Shown here: piece after piece, positions 46,230 to 54,850 of the stretch
Layout: the number at the start of each line of letters is the position of its first letter
Position numbering within the stretch: the stretch's first letter is position 1
NCBI RefSeq assembly: GCF_017377655.1
Contig: NZ_JAFREL010000023.1
Coordinates: 1 to 64,000 of the forward strand
Reading direction: 5' to 3'
Source of the DNA: Candidatus Enterococcus ferrettii
GTDB taxonomy: Bacteria; Bacillota; Bacilli; Lactobacillales; Enterococcaceae
DNA: 64,000 nt
Notes under the pieces: generated by a model
Databases searched by the model: none
Told to the model about the DNA's origin: nothing
What the model saw: the letters and a program-made list of their open reading frames with translations, nothing else
Program-made: the position numbers and the translations under genes

Positions 46230-47011
46230 GTCTGTCGGCAGGAGAAGTTGTAAAACTGGCGCGTTCTACAGAGCGATTAACTAGTTTAGACTTTTTTGAA
46301 GGGGTATTTGAAGGATTTCAGGAATTTCATGGTGATCGATTTTATGGTGATGATCCCGCTATCGTTGGCGGTGTGGCTTATCTAGATAATAAACCTGTTA
46401 CAGTTATCGGTGTCCAAAAGGGTGCCAATCTAAAAGAAAACATGGAACGGAATTTTGGACAACCGAATCCAGAAGGCTATCGTAAAGCAATGCGTTTAAT
46501 GAAGCAAGCTGAGAAATTTGGACGTCCAGTTATTTGTTTCGTCAATACACCAGGTGCTTTTTGCGGAGTTGAAGCAGAAGAGCGGGGCGAAGGAGAAGCC
46601 ATTGCCAGAAATCTATTAGAGATGTCTGATTTGAAGGTGCCGATTATTTCCATTATTACTGGAGAAGGCGGTAGCGGTGGAGCACTTGCTCTAGCTGTAG
46701 CAGATAAAGTTTGGATGATGGAGCACAGTATTTATGCAATATTATCACCAGAGGGTTTTGCTTCCATTTTGTGGAAAGACGGCAAACGTTCAGAAGAAGC
46801 AGCTGAATTAATGAAAATTACGGCTTCAGAGCTGTTGGAATTAGCAGTCATTGATAAGATTATTCCTGAAACCTTCAGAGGTGAAAATTTATCGCAAGAC
46901 AAAATGTTGCGTATGCTAAAAAAATCATTGATTGAAACTTTAGAAAAACTAAGTAAATACTCCACAGAAGAATTGATTGAGCAACGTTATCAACGCTTCC
47001 GAAAATTTTAA
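46226..47011 (+). CDS. accA: Acetyl-CoA carboxylase carboxyltransferase alpha subunit
   Basis: A 261-residue subunit, shorter than the Escherichia coli protein at the N terminus, as usual in lactic acid bacteria. The core shows [23 protein letters not shown] and [15 protein letters not shown] near residue 150. The start overlaps the accD stop (ATGA). It is the last gene of the operon and its stop codon touches the terminator. Confidence 0.95.
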   Translation: MSLSAGEVVKLARSTERLTSLDFFEGVFEGFQEFHGDRFYGDDPAIVGGVAYLDNKPVTVIGVQKGANLKENMERNFGQPNPEGYRKAMRLMKQAEKFGRPVICFVNTPGAFCGVEAEERGEGEAIARNLLEMSDLKVPIISIITGEGGSGGALALAVADKVWMMEHSIYAILSPEGFASILWKDGKRSEEAAELMKITASELLELAVIDKIIPETFRGENLSQDKMLRMLKKSLIETLEKLSKYSTEELIEQRYQRFRKF

Positions 47012-47035
47012 CAGCAGAGACTCTGCTGTTTTTTT
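47010..47035 (+). terminator. Terminator of the fab-acc operon
   Basis: AACAGCAGA and TCTGCTGTT pair around a three-base loop, followed by five T. The stem starts in the accA stop codon. Confidence 0.92.
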
Positions 47036-47079
47036 ATGCTTTAATTCGATCTATTTTTAAATAATTATGCAATAAATAC

Positions 47080-47107
47080 TCGACATTTTGTAATAATATG
47101 CTATACT
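47080..47107 (+). promoter_or_regulatory. Promoter of the first binding-protein gene
   Basis: TCGACA (47080-47085) and TATACT (47102-47107), spacing 16, with TG at 47099-47100 making an extended -10. Confidence 0.7.
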
Positions 47108-47144
47108 AATTTCAATCAAGAATTGGAAATTAGGAGGAAACAAA

Positions 47145-47954
47145 ATGAGAAAGGGTCTGTTATGGGGGATAATTTGTTTAAGTATGTTAACTTTGTCTGG
47201 CTGCGGAAGCTCAAATGAGGCTGAAGATAAATATGATACCATCAAAAAAAGCGGTGTTCTTAAAGTGGCAACTTCACCTGATTATGCACCGTTTGGTTTT
47301 CATACCACCATTGATGGCAAAGATCAGATAGTCGGTGCTGATATTGATTTAGTTGAGTCCATAGGTGAAAAGATGGGCGTAGAGATTGAATGGTTAGATA
47401 TGAGTTTTAATAATGTTCTGGCAGCTACCAAAGAAGGGAAGGCGGATATGGCTGTGTCAGCAATTTCAGTTACCGATGAACGCGAAGATAGTTTTGATTT
47501 TACGACGGATTATTATACATCTCCTCAAGTAATTGTCATCAACAAGAAAAATCAAGATTCGTTAAATTCGATTGAAAGTCTGGCTGATAAAAAAGTAGGA
47601 GCTCAAAAAGGAACGATCCAGGAAAATATTGTCAAGAACCAATTGGAAGGAACTCAGCTTGTTTCAATTGAAAAGCTGCCAAATATTTTTATTGAAGTGA
47701 ATAATGGTTCATTAGATGCCTTAGTAGTTGAAAAAATGGTTGCAAATTCTTATGTAGAACAAAATCCTGAGTTAATGATTGCCAAAATTCCTTTAAAAAG
47801 TATGAAGGAGGATTCATTTTCAATTGCTGTCCCGAAAGGAAACCCCAAATTAATAGGGGAGCTAGATAAATTAATTAATGAAATGAAGGAAAATGGTGAG
47901 ATTGAAGAAATGGTTAATAAAAGTAGCGAACTAATGAATACAGTCAACAAATAA
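47145..47954 (+). CDS. Amino-acid ABC transporter binding lipoprotein, copy 1
   Basis: A 269-residue family 3 solute-binding protein. A signal peptide ends in the lipobox LSGC near residue 20, so it is anchored by lipid outside the membrane. The mature domain begins GVLKVATSPDYAPFGFHT and has ADIDLVESIGEKMG, typical of polar amino-acid receptors (glutamine, arginine, histidine or cystine). It is a close paralogue of the next gene. It has its own promoter; a shared permease and ATPase follow copy 2. ATG at 47145 follows AGGAGGAAA. The ligand is not known. Confidence 0.9.
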   Translation: MRKGLLWGIICLSMLTLSGCGSSNEAEDKYDTIKKSGVLKVATSPDYAPFGFHTTIDGKDQIVGADIDLVESIGEKMGVEIEWLDMSFNNVLAATKEGKADMAVSAISVTDEREDSFDFTTDYYTSPQVIVINKKNQDSLNSIESLADKKVGAQKGTIQENIVKNQLEGTQLVSIEKLPNIFIEVNNGSLDALVVEKMVANSYVEQNPELMIAKIPLKSMKEDSFSIAVPKGNPKLIGELDKLINEMKENGEIEEMVNKSSELMNTVNK

Positions 47955-48053
47955 ATCTTTATACAATACAAAGGGAAAAAAGCCACTTAATGAATAAAAA
48001 TGACCATTTTGTCTATATATATGCATCGTTTTTCTGTTTTTTTTGAAATTTCA

Positions 48054-48062
48054 TGCTATAAT
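48054..48062 (+). promoter_or_regulatory. Extended -10 promoter of the second binding-protein gene
   Basis: TGCTATAAT lies 40 bases before the start and is preceded by a T-rich stretch. No clear -35. Confidence 0.6.
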
Positions 48063-48101
48063 GAGTTCATTCGTCAAATAGAAAATTTAGGGGGAATTAG
48101 G

Positions 48102-48950
48102 ATGAAAAAAATGACCGGCTTAGCAGTAACACTTTTAGCCTTAGTAGCGTTAGCAGCTTGTGGTGGTGGAGGCAATACTAGCAGTTCTAGCGACTCTAAT
48201 GGAGCAAAAGAGAATCAATTGGCAGCTATTAAGGAATCAGGAGTTTTAAAGGTGGCAACTTCGGCGGATTTCGCACCATTTGAATTTCATACAATGGTTG
48301 ACGGCAAGGACCAAGTTGTAGGAGCAGATATCGATTTGGTAAATGAAATAGCTAAGGAGCTTGGTGTTAAGTTAGAAGTTTCAGATATGAATTATAATAC
48401 GGTTTTGGCTTCTTTGAAAGAAGGAAAATCGGATATTGCAGTAGCGGGTCTTTCTGCAACTGAAGAGCGTAGAGAACAATTTGACTTTTCTGATGATTAC
48501 TATAATCCACCGCAAGTGATGGTTATCAATAAATCAAATGAAAGTACATTGAATAGTATTAAAGCTTTTGACGGCAAACAAGTTGGCGGACAAAAGGGCT
48601 CGATCCAAGAAGATGTAATCAAAGAACAACTACCGTCAGCTCGTTTAGTTTCAATTGATAAAGTACCAAACATGATTGTTGAAGTGAACGGAGGATCGCT
48701 AGATGGTGTCGTTTTAGAGGAAACAACAGCAGAGTCTTATGTTCAGCAAAACCCAGATCTAATGATTGCTAATGTTGAACTTAAAACAAATGACGACGAA
48801 GCATATGCTATTGCTTTGAAAAAAGAAGGCAGTAACGAGTTGAAGGATGAAATCAATAAAGTAATTAAAAAATTGAATGATGAAGGCAAGATCGAAGAAT
48901 TTGTTAAGAAAAACAATGAACTTGCTAATTCATCAGCAACTGAAGAATAG
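48102..48950 (+). CDS. Amino-acid ABC transporter binding lipoprotein, copy 2
   Basis: A 282-residue family 3 solute-binding protein with lipobox LAAC near residue 18 and a Gly/Ser/Asn linker. The mature part (GVLKVATSADFAPFEFHT, ADIDLVNEIAKELG) runs closely parallel to copy 1, including the KVPNMIVEVNGGSLDG segment, so the pair arose by tandem duplication. ATG at 48102 follows AGGGGGAAT; the 34 in-frame codons upstream overlap the promoter and are rejected. It is likely the receptor co-transcribed with the permease and ATPase. Confidence 0.92.
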   Translation: MKKMTGLAVTLLALVALAACGGGGNTSSSSDSNGAKENQLAAIKESGVLKVATSADFAPFEFHTMVDGKDQVVGADIDLVNEIAKELGVKLEVSDMNYNTVLASLKEGKSDIAVAGLSATEERREQFDFSDDYYNPPQVMVINKSNESTLNSIKAFDGKQVGGQKGSIQEDVIKEQLPSARLVSIDKVPNMIVEVNGGSLDGVVLEETTAESYVQQNPDLMIANVELKTNDDEAYAIALKKEGSNELKDEINKVIKKLNDEGKIEEFVKKNNELANSSATEE

Positions 48951-48961
48951 AGGGCATTGAC

Positions 48962-49651
48962 GTGGATTTTTCGTTTTTAGATAAGTATTTTCCTTATTTT
49001 ATTTCGGGAACTGGTGTAACAATAATCATTTCATTAGTCACCGTCTTATTAGGTACCTTAATCGGTCTAGTAATGGCTTTAATGAAATTATCTAAGAACA
49101 AACCATTGAATTGGTTAGCTAATATTTATATTGAAGTTTTGCGTGGAACTCCTATGCTGCTTCAAATTATGATTGGTTTTCTCGTGTTACAAGGTTTGTT
49201 TCCCTCAAGAGATTTGGAAGTAGGCGTTCTCACTGTTGATCTGGGTCGCCTTTTTCCCGGGATGGTAGTTTTGTCGCTAAATTCAGGAGCCTATGTCGCC
49301 GAGATTATTCGTGGAGGAATTACTGCAATCAACTATGGTCAAAGTGAAGCAGCATTTTCTTTGGGGCTTCGTCCGTCTCAAACGATGCGTTATGTTGTTT
49401 TGCCACAAGCATTGCGAAATATATTGCCTCCTTTAGGTAACGAATTTATCACTTTGATTAAGGATTCGTCTTTACTAACAGCAATTGGAATCAATGAATT
49501 AATGGGCTCGGCGCAAATTGTTATTTCAAGCTCGTATATTCCATTGGAACCGTACTTTATTGCCGCAGCTCTTTACTTTGTGATGACGTTTGCCACTTCC
49601 CGTTTGTTAAACTTGTGGGAGAAAAAACTTGGTAAAGGTTATCAACGATAG
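48962..49651 (+). CDS. Amino-acid ABC transporter permease
   Basis: A 229-residue HisM-type permease with five membrane helices. An N-terminal GTGVTIIISLVTVLLGTLIG segment begins the transmembrane domain, and the EAAFSLGLRPSQTMRYVVLPQALRNILPPLGNE region (EAA loop, split for length) near residue 140 contacts the ATPase. GTG at 48962 follows AGGG, eleven bases after copy 2, so they form one operon. Confidence 0.93.
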   Translation: MDFSFLDKYFPYFISGTGVTIIISLVTVLLGTLIGLVMALMKLSKNKPLNWLANIYIEVLRGTPMLLQIMIGFLVLQGLFPSRDLEVGVLTVDLGRLFPGMVVLSLNSGAYVAEIIRGGITAINYGQSEAAFSLGLRPSQTMRYVVLPQALRNILPPLGNEFITLIKDSSLLTAIGINELMGSAQIVISSSYIPLEPYFIAAALYFVMTFATSRLLNLWEKKLGKGYQR

Positions 49652-49663
49652 GAGGAGATGGCA

Positions 49664-50398
49664 ATGACGGAAGCTTTAATTCAAATCGAACATTTAAGTA
49701 AAAAATTTGGTGAGAATGAGGTATTGAGAGATATTTCTGCTAAGATTCAACCGGGAGAAGTTGTGGTTATCATTGGCCCATCAGGTTCAGGTAAAAGTAC
49801 TCTTTTACGTTGTATTAATTTACTGGAAGTGCCTACTTCAGGTATGATTAAGTTTGAAGGTACAGATATTACAGACAAGAAAACAGATATCTTTAAAACA
49901 AGAGAAAAAATGGGAATGGTGTTTCAACAATTTAATTTGTTTCCTAATATGACTGTTGTTGAAAATATTACCCTTTCGCCAATCAAAGTAAAAAAGATGA
50001 CCAAGGAAGCAGCAGAAGCCGTTGCTCATGAATTGTTAATAAAGGTTGGACTTTCTGATAAAGCAGATGCTTATCCACAATCATTATCCGGCGGACAACA
50101 GCAGCGGATTGCCATTGCTCGAGCTTTAGCAATGCAACCAGATGTAATGTTGTTTGATGAGCCGACTTCAGCTCTTGATCCAGAAATGGTCGGAGACGTG
50201 CTGGCAGTCATGCAGCAGTTGGCTAAAGAAGGTATGACAATGGTCATTGTTACCCATGAAATGGGCTTCGCCAAAGAAGTTGGTGATCGGATTCTATTTA
50301 TGGATGGCGGCGTAATTGTTGAAGAAGGAACCCCAATTGAGGTTTTTGAAGAAACAAAAAATACACGAACCATCGATTTTTTATCAAAAGTATTATAA
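49664..50398 (+). CDS. Amino-acid ABC transporter ATP-binding protein
   Basis: A 244-residue GlnQ/HisP-type ATPase that powers the importer from the cytoplasm. Walker A is GPSGSGKST near residue 36, the Q-loop is [14 protein letters not shown], the signature is LSGGQQQR and Walker B is [15 protein letters not shown] at 49664 is preferred over 49658 because the GGAGGAG site touches the latter. It closes the operon and its stop overlaps the terminator. Confidence 0.95.
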   Translation: MTEALIQIEHLSKKFGENEVLRDISAKIQPGEVVVIIGPSGSGKSTLLRCINLLEVPTSGMIKFEGTDITDKKTDIFKTREKMGMVFQQFNLFPNMTVVENITLSPIKVKKMTKEAAEAVAHELLIKVGLSDKADAYPQSLSGGQQQRIAIARALAMQPDVMLFDEPTSALDPEMVGDVLAVMQQLAKEGMTMVIVTHEMGFAKEVGDRILFMDGGVIVEEGTPIEVFEETKNTRTIDFLSKVL

Positions 50399-50432
50399 AC
50401 GATTGGGTGATTTCACCCAGTCGTTTTCTTTT
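50398..50432 (+). terminator. Terminator of the amino-acid transporter operon
   Basis: AACGATTGGGTGA and CACCCAGTCGTT pair around a short loop, followed by TTCTTTT. Confidence 0.85.
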
Positions 50433-50466
50433 GGTGACAAAAGTGGAGTTTTCAAGGGTTTTGCGT

Positions 50467-50472
50467 TATAAT
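50467..50472 (+). promoter_or_regulatory. -10 box of the yqeG cluster
   Basis: A perfect TATAAT lies 43 bases before yqeG, after the preceding terminator. The -35 is weak. Confidence 0.5.
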
Positions 50473-50515
50473 GTAGTTTTGTAGAAGTATATTTTAAGAA
50501 AACATAGGAGTGGCC

Positions 50516-51040
50516 ATGTTAGATAAATACAAACCGACCTGGATGGTGGATGCCATCTATCAAATTACCCCTGAACAGTTGAAGAAACAAGGAATCAAAG
50601 CGGTACTAACCGATTTGGATAATACTTTGATAGCTTGGGACAATCCAGACGGTACCAAAGAATTGTTAGATTGGCTAAAAGTTATGGATGAAGCTGGAAT
50701 TCCGGTCGTTGTGGTTTCAAATAATAAGGCGAGCAGGGTAGCTCGAGCAGTGCAGCAATTTCGTTTGGATTTTGTTTCGCGAGCAATGAAGCCCTTTTCT
50801 GCTGGAATTAAGAGTGCACAGAGTAAATTAGGTTTGTCCAGTAATGAGATTATTATGATCGGTGATCAGATTATGACGGATGTGCGAGGTGCAAATGCTG
50901 CTGGAATAAGAAGTGTTTTAGTACGCCCAATTGTTGATACTGATAATTGGAATACTCAAATCAATCGTTTTTTTGAACGGAAAATTATGCGCTATTTGTT
51001 GAACAAGTACCCTGAAATGAAATGGAAGAGTGGATTATAA
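50516..51040 (+). CDS. yqeG: YqeG family HAD phosphatase
   Basis: A 174-residue HAD superfamily IIIA phosphatase. Motif I is LTDLDNTL near residue 33, motif II VVSNNK near 71, and GDQIMTDVRGANAAG carries the last acidic residues near 121. The physiological substrate is unsettled. ATG at 50516 follows AGGAG; the GTG at 50510 would overlap it. It heads a conserved cluster with ribosome-assembly genes, and its stop overlaps yqeH (TAATG). Confidence 0.92.
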   Translation: MLDKYKPTWMVDAIYQITPEQLKKQGIKAVLTDLDNTLIAWDNPDGTKELLDWLKVMDEAGIPVVVVSNNKASRVARAVQQFRLDFVSRAMKPFSAGIKSAQSKLGLSSNEIIMIGDQIMTDVRGANAAGIRSVLVRPIVDTDNWNTQINRFFERKIMRYLLNKYPEMKWKSGL

Positions 51041-52149
51041 TGGAAGAAGAAATATATTGTATCGGTTGTGGTACCAAAATCCAAACGGATAATCCCAAAG
51101 AATTAGGGTATACACCTCAATCAGCTTTAGAAAAAGGTCTGAAAAATGGAGAAGTCTATTGTCAACGTTGCTTCCGTTTGCGCCACTACAACGAAATTCA
51201 AGATGTTGCCTTAACTGATGATGACTTTTTAAGATTGCTAAATGAACTAGGTAAAACAGATGCCTTGATTGTTAACGTAGTAGATATTTTTGATTTTAAT
51301 GGGTCAATTATTCCTGGGTTGCATCGATTTATTGGGAACAATCCGGTATTGATGGTGGGAAACAAAGTTGACCTTTTACCAAAGTCCTTGAAAAAGGGGC
51401 GTTTAACTCAATGGATGAGAGAACGCGCCTATGAAGAAGGATTACGGCCAATTGATGTGCTGCTAACCAGTGCCCGCAAATCAAATCAAATGCAAGAACT
51501 ATTAGCGAAAATTGAAGAATATCGTGAAGGCCGCGATGTATACGTCGTGGGTGTAACAAATGTTGGAAAATCAACTTTAATCAATCAAATTATTAAGCAA
51601 ACTGCTGGTGTGCAAGACTTAATCACGACTTCACAGTTTCCAGGAACAACTTTAGATAAAATTGAGATTCCTTTAGATGATGGTCAGTATTTGATTGACA
51701 CGCCTGGGATTATCCATCGTCATCAAATGGCTCATTATCTTGGAACAAAAGATTTGAAAATTATTGCACCTCATAAAGAAATTAAGCCGAAAGTCTATCA
51801 ATTAAATGCAGGACAGACTTTGTTCCTGGGTGGTTTAGCTCGTTTTGATTTTATTCAGGGGGACCGAGGTTCTTTTATTACTTATGTAGCCAATGATTTG
51901 ACGATCCACCGCACCAAGCTTGAGACAGCTGACGAATTTTATCAAAAACATGTGGGCGGCTTATTGCAGCCACCACGTCCTGATGAAGTTGAAGAATTCC
52001 CGGAGCTGGTTCGCTTTGAATTTTCAATCAAAGAAAAAACTGATATTGTCTTTGCTGGATTAGGATGGGTAACGATTTCTAAACCAGCTGTAATTGCCGG
52101 TTGGGCACCAAAAGGCGTGGATGTATTAATACGAAAAGCGCTAATTTAA
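51040..52149 (+). CDS. yqeH: Ribosome biogenesis GTPase YqeH
   Basis: A 369-residue circularly permuted GTPase needed for 30S subunit assembly. A treble-clef zinc finger (CIGCG and CQRCF, residues ~6-45) comes first. G4 (NKVDLL) precedes G1 (GVTNVGKST) and G3 (DTPG), the order that marks the permuted class. A C-terminal RNA-binding domain follows. ATG at 51040 overlaps the yqeG stop by one base. Confidence 0.95.
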   Translation: MEEEIYCIGCGTKIQTDNPKELGYTPQSALEKGLKNGEVYCQRCFRLRHYNEIQDVALTDDDFLRLLNELGKTDALIVNVVDIFDFNGSIIPGLHRFIGNNPVLMVGNKVDLLPKSLKKGRLTQWMRERAYEEGLRPIDVLLTSARKSNQMQELLAKIEEYREGRDVYVVGVTNVGKSTLINQIIKQTAGVQDLITTSQFPGTTLDKIEIPLDDGQYLIDTPGIIHRHQMAHYLGTKDLKIIAPHKEIKPKVYQLNAGQTLFLGGLARFDFIQGDRGSFITYVANDLTIHRTKLETADEFYQKHVGGLLQPPRPDEVEEFPELVRFEFSIKEKTDIVFAGLGWVTISKPAVIAGWAPKGVDVLIRKALI

Positions 52150-52160
52150 AGGAGAAAAAT

Positions 52161-52472
52161 ATGACATTACGAGGAAAACAAAAACGCTATTTACGTAGTG
52201 AAGCACATCATCTTCAACCGATATTTCAAATTGGAAAAAATGGTGTTAACCCAGCTATGTTGACTCAAATCAATGAAGCGTTGGAAAAGCGTGAATTAAT
52301 AAAAGTAAACTTACTGCAAAATACGGACGAAGTAGCCGAAGAAGTAGCACATACACTTGAACAAGAAGTGCACTGTGAGATTGTTCAGATTATTGGTCGT
52401 GTATTAGTCTTATACAAACCATCAACTAAAGAAAAATTTCAAAAGATTTCGCGTGAAGTAACAACAATCTGA
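52161..52472 (+). CDS. yhbY: YhbY family RNA-binding protein (CRM domain)
   Basis: A 103-residue single CRM domain protein that binds pre-ribosomal RNA. It shows LRGKQKRYLRSEAHHLQP, the GxxG-type loop IGKNGV and ELIKVNLLQN. ATG at 52161 follows AAAGGAGAAAA, eleven bases after yqeH. Its neighbours YqeH and RsfS also act on ribosomal particles. Confidence 0.94.
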   Translation: MTLRGKQKRYLRSEAHHLQPIFQIGKNGVNPAMLTQINEALEKRELIKVNLLQNTDEVAEEVAHTLEQEVHCEIVQIIGRVLVLYKPSTKEKFQKISREVTTI

Positions 52473-52487
52473 TTGGAGGAGTAGACG

Positions 52488-53126
52488 TTGTATCAGCAAA
52501 GTGTAGTAACGATTCCCAAAGTAGAAACAATGGTGGATACACATGAAGCTAAAAAACAGGTTGGACTTTTAGGCGGGAATTTTAATCCCATTCATCTTGC
52601 ACATTTAATGATAGGAGAACAGGTCGGTCAAAAGTTAGGTTTTGATCGTGTAGAGCTTTTGCCATCGTATCTGCCTCCTCATATTGATGAAAAGAAGACG
52701 ATTGATAGTCAACACCGCTTGAACATGGTAGAATTAGCCGTTGAAGATAATCCTCATTTGACCGTTAATACAGTCGAATTGATGCGTAAAGGGAAAAGTT
52801 ATACTTATGATACAATCAAACAATTAACAGCAGAACATCCTGACACTGAGTACTATTTCATTATTGGAGGAGATCAGGTAGACTATTTATCAACTTGGCA
52901 TAAGATTGATGAATTGGCTCACTTGGTTCAATTTGTTGGTGTGAAACGGCCAGGTTATGAGGTAGAAAGCTCATACCCTATTATCTGGGTAGATGTGCCA
53001 CAAATTCAATTATCTTCCAGCTATATTCGTCAGCAAGTTAGACAAGGTTGTTCGATTCGCTACTTGGTACCAGAGAAGGTTCGTGAGTATATCGAAGAAG
53101 AGGGGCTGTATCTAAATGAATTATAG
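52488..53126 (+). CDS. nadD: Nicotinate-nucleotide adenylyltransferase
   Basis: A 212-residue enzyme that makes nicotinate adenine dinucleotide in NAD synthesis. GGNFNPIHLAHL near residue 29 and the LSSSYIRQQVRQG motif near 174 bind ATP. The catalytic domain is preceded by ~24 extra residues not seen in Escherichia coli NadD. The TTG start at 52488 follows GGAGGAG. The end overlaps yqeK by eleven bases. Confidence 0.95.
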   Translation: MYQQSVVTIPKVETMVDTHEAKKQVGLLGGNFNPIHLAHLMIGEQVGQKLGFDRVELLPSYLPPHIDEKKTIDSQHRLNMVELAVEDNPHLTVNTVELMRKGKSYTYDTIKQLTAEHPDTEYYFIIGGDQVDYLSTWHKIDELAHLVQFVGVKRPGYEVESSYPIIWVDVPQIQLSSSYIRQQVRQGCSIRYLVPEKVREYIEEEGLYLNEL

Positions 53127-53712
53127 CAAGCATTATTCACAATTGGATCGGGAAGCTTTAATACAGGCTGTCCAAATGCGCATGAGCGAAAGACGCTTCC
53201 AACATGTATTAGGTGTAGAAGAAACGGCGATTGTTTTAGCAGATCGATATGGCGCATCAACTGAAAAGGCCAGCATTGCTGCTTTAACACATGATTATGC
53301 TAAGGAAAGACCTGACGAAGAATTTCAACTTGCTATTGAGCAAGGGGATTATGAGAATGAAAAGGAATTATTGAAGTTTGGCAACGCCATTTGGCATGGT
53401 TTGGTAGGCGCGGATTTTGTAAAGCGTGAGCTTAATATTGACGATGAAGAAATTTTGCAAGCTATCCGGTTACATACGACTGGTGCTGCCGATATGACTA
53501 TGTTGGATAAAATTATTTACGTAGCAGACTATATTGAACCGGGACGCAACTTTCCTGGTGTAAATGATGCGCGAACGATCGCTCTACGTGATTTAGATGA
53601 AGCCGTTGCCTTTGAAACAACACATACATTAAGATATTTAATAGAAGAAGAACGATTGGTTTACCCGAAAACGATCGAAACATATAATCGTTGGGTAGCT
53701 GGGATACGTTAA
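53116..53712 (+). CDS. yqeK: YqeK, HD-domain Ap4A hydrolase
   Basis: A 198-residue HD superfamily hydrolase. Metal ligands are His in RFQHVLG near residue 30, His-Asp in LTHDYAK near 58, His in WHGL and RLHTTG, and Asp in IIYVADYIEPGR near 133. B. subtilis and staphylococcal YqeK split diadenosine tetraphosphate. ATG at 53116 lies within the nadD end, so translation is coupled. Confidence 0.93.
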   Translation: MNYSKHYSQLDREALIQAVQMRMSERRFQHVLGVEETAIVLADRYGASTEKASIAALTHDYAKERPDEEFQLAIEQGDYENEKELLKFGNAIWHGLVGADFVKRELNIDDEEILQAIRLHTTGAADMTMLDKIIYVADYIEPGRNFPGVNDARTIALRDLDEAVAFETTHTLRYLIEEERLVYPKTIETYNRWVAGIR

Positions 53713-53726
53713 GGAGGAGAATTACC

Positions 53727-54080
53727 ATAGATAGTAAACAAATGTTGGAAATTGCTGTAAAAGCTGCTGATTCAAAACGAGCAGTAGATATCGTTGCTTT
53801 AGATGTTTCTGAGGTATCGTTGTTAGCCGATTATTTTCTGATCTGTTCAGCCAATTCTGATCGACAAATTAATGCGGTTGTTGAAGCAATTGTAGAAAAA
53901 GAAGAAGAAAATCAGGTAAAAGTAAAACGTGTTGAAGGAAAAGACGGCGGAAAATGGGTACTGATTGATTTGGGTGATTTGATTGTCCATGTTTTCAGCA
54001 ACTCTGAACGTGAATTTTATAATTTAGAAAAGCTTTGGTCTGATGCGCCAATGGTGAACATTGACGCTTGGTTAGATTAA
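53727..54080 (+). CDS. rsfS: Ribosomal silencing factor RsfS, apparent ATA start
   Basis: A 117-residue RsfS/Iojap protein that binds uL14 on the large subunit and blocks joining of the subunits when nutrients fall. It shows LLADYFLICSANSDRQINAV, EGKDGGKWVLIDLGD and VHVFSNSEREFYNLEKLW. Homologues start Met-Asp-Ser-Lys-Gln; here the codon at that place is ATA (53727-53729), eight bases after a strong GGAGGAG. A TTG at 53691 is in frame but has no site and lies before the Shine-Dalgarno; ATG at 53742 is too far and cuts five residues. An ATA start is thus the best reading. The end overlaps the next gene by one base. Confidence 0.85.
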   Translation: MDSKQMLEIAVKAADSKRAVDIVALDVSEVSLLADYFLICSANSDRQINAVVEAIVEKEEENQVKVKRVEGKDGGKWVLIDLGDLIVHVFSNSEREFYNLEKLWSDAPMVNIDAWLD

Positions 54081-54805
54081 TGGCTTATGAAACTTTTGCA
54101 TTGGTTTATGATGAAGTAATGGATGACAGTCTATATCAAAAGTGGTTAGACTTTTCACTGCGTCATTTACCATCGGATAATCGTAAACTATTAGAGTTAG
54201 CTTGTGGAACAGGTGCCTTAGCGGTTGCTTTTGCTAAAGCAGGTTTCATGGTAACTGGTTTAGATCTGTCTGAAGAGATGCTGATGTTGGCTCAAGATCG
54301 AGCGCTATCGGAAGGTACAGAACTCCAATTGATTGCGGGTGATATGCTGGATTTAACCGACATTGGCACTTATCAGGCAGTTACTTGCTTTTCTGATTCA
54401 CTTTGTTACATGGACAATCAAGAACAAGTATCGAAGGTTTTTCAGGGAGTTTATGATTTATTGGAAGATAACGGGGTCTTCATTTTCGATGTCCATTCAC
54501 TTTATCAAATGGATTCTGTTTTTCCAGGGTATAGTTTTCATGATCAAACGGAGGAGTTTGCTTTCCTCTGGGATAGTTATGCTGGGGAAGTTTCTCACAG
54601 TATTGAACATTTCCTGACTTTCTTTGTCAAAGAAGGCGAGCGGTTCGAAAGGATTGATGAACTACATCAAGAGCGAACTTATCCGCTGGAAACTTATCAG
54701 GAAATGCTGAAAACTGCTGGGTTTCAAAGTGAGGTTTATGCTGATTTTGAAGACGAAGTGCCTAATGAATTGAGCAAACGCTGGTTTTTCGTTTGTCATA
54801 AGTAA
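54080..54805 (+). CDS. Class I SAM-dependent methyltransferase (YqeM-like)
   Basis: A 241-residue methyltransferase. The SAM-binding loop is LLELACGTGALAVAFA near residue 38, the acidic residue is in VTGLDLSEEML near 63, and AVTCFSDSLCYM follows. It occupies the position of yqeM in the conserved cluster; the substrate is not known. ATG at 54080 overlaps the rsfS stop (TAATG). Its own stop is at the foot of a terminator. Confidence 0.88.
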   Translation: MAYETFALVYDEVMDDSLYQKWLDFSLRHLPSDNRKLLELACGTGALAVAFAKAGFMVTGLDLSEEMLMLAQDRALSEGTELQLIAGDMLDLTDIGTYQAVTCFSDSLCYMDNQEQVSKVFQGVYDLLEDNGVFIFDVHSLYQMDSVFPGYSFHDQTEEFAFLWDSYAGEVSHSIEHFLTFFVKEGERFERIDELHQERTYPLETYQEMLKTAGFQSEVYADFEDEVPNELSKRWFFVCHK

Positions 54806-54834
54806 GATGAGACAGTCATTGTCTCATCTTTTTT
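54804..54834 (+). terminator. Terminator of the yqeG-yqeM cluster
   Basis: AAGATGAGACA and TGTCTCATCTT form an 11-bp stem with a 5-base loop, followed by four T. Confidence 0.9.
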
Positions 54835-54850
54835 CGAAAGGAGACAGTTT

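Noticed and set aside
53691-53726. TTG at 53691 as start of rsfS
   Set aside because: It lies inside yqeK, has no binding site of its own and would translate through the strong GGAGGAG; the added residues do not resemble the family's N terminus.
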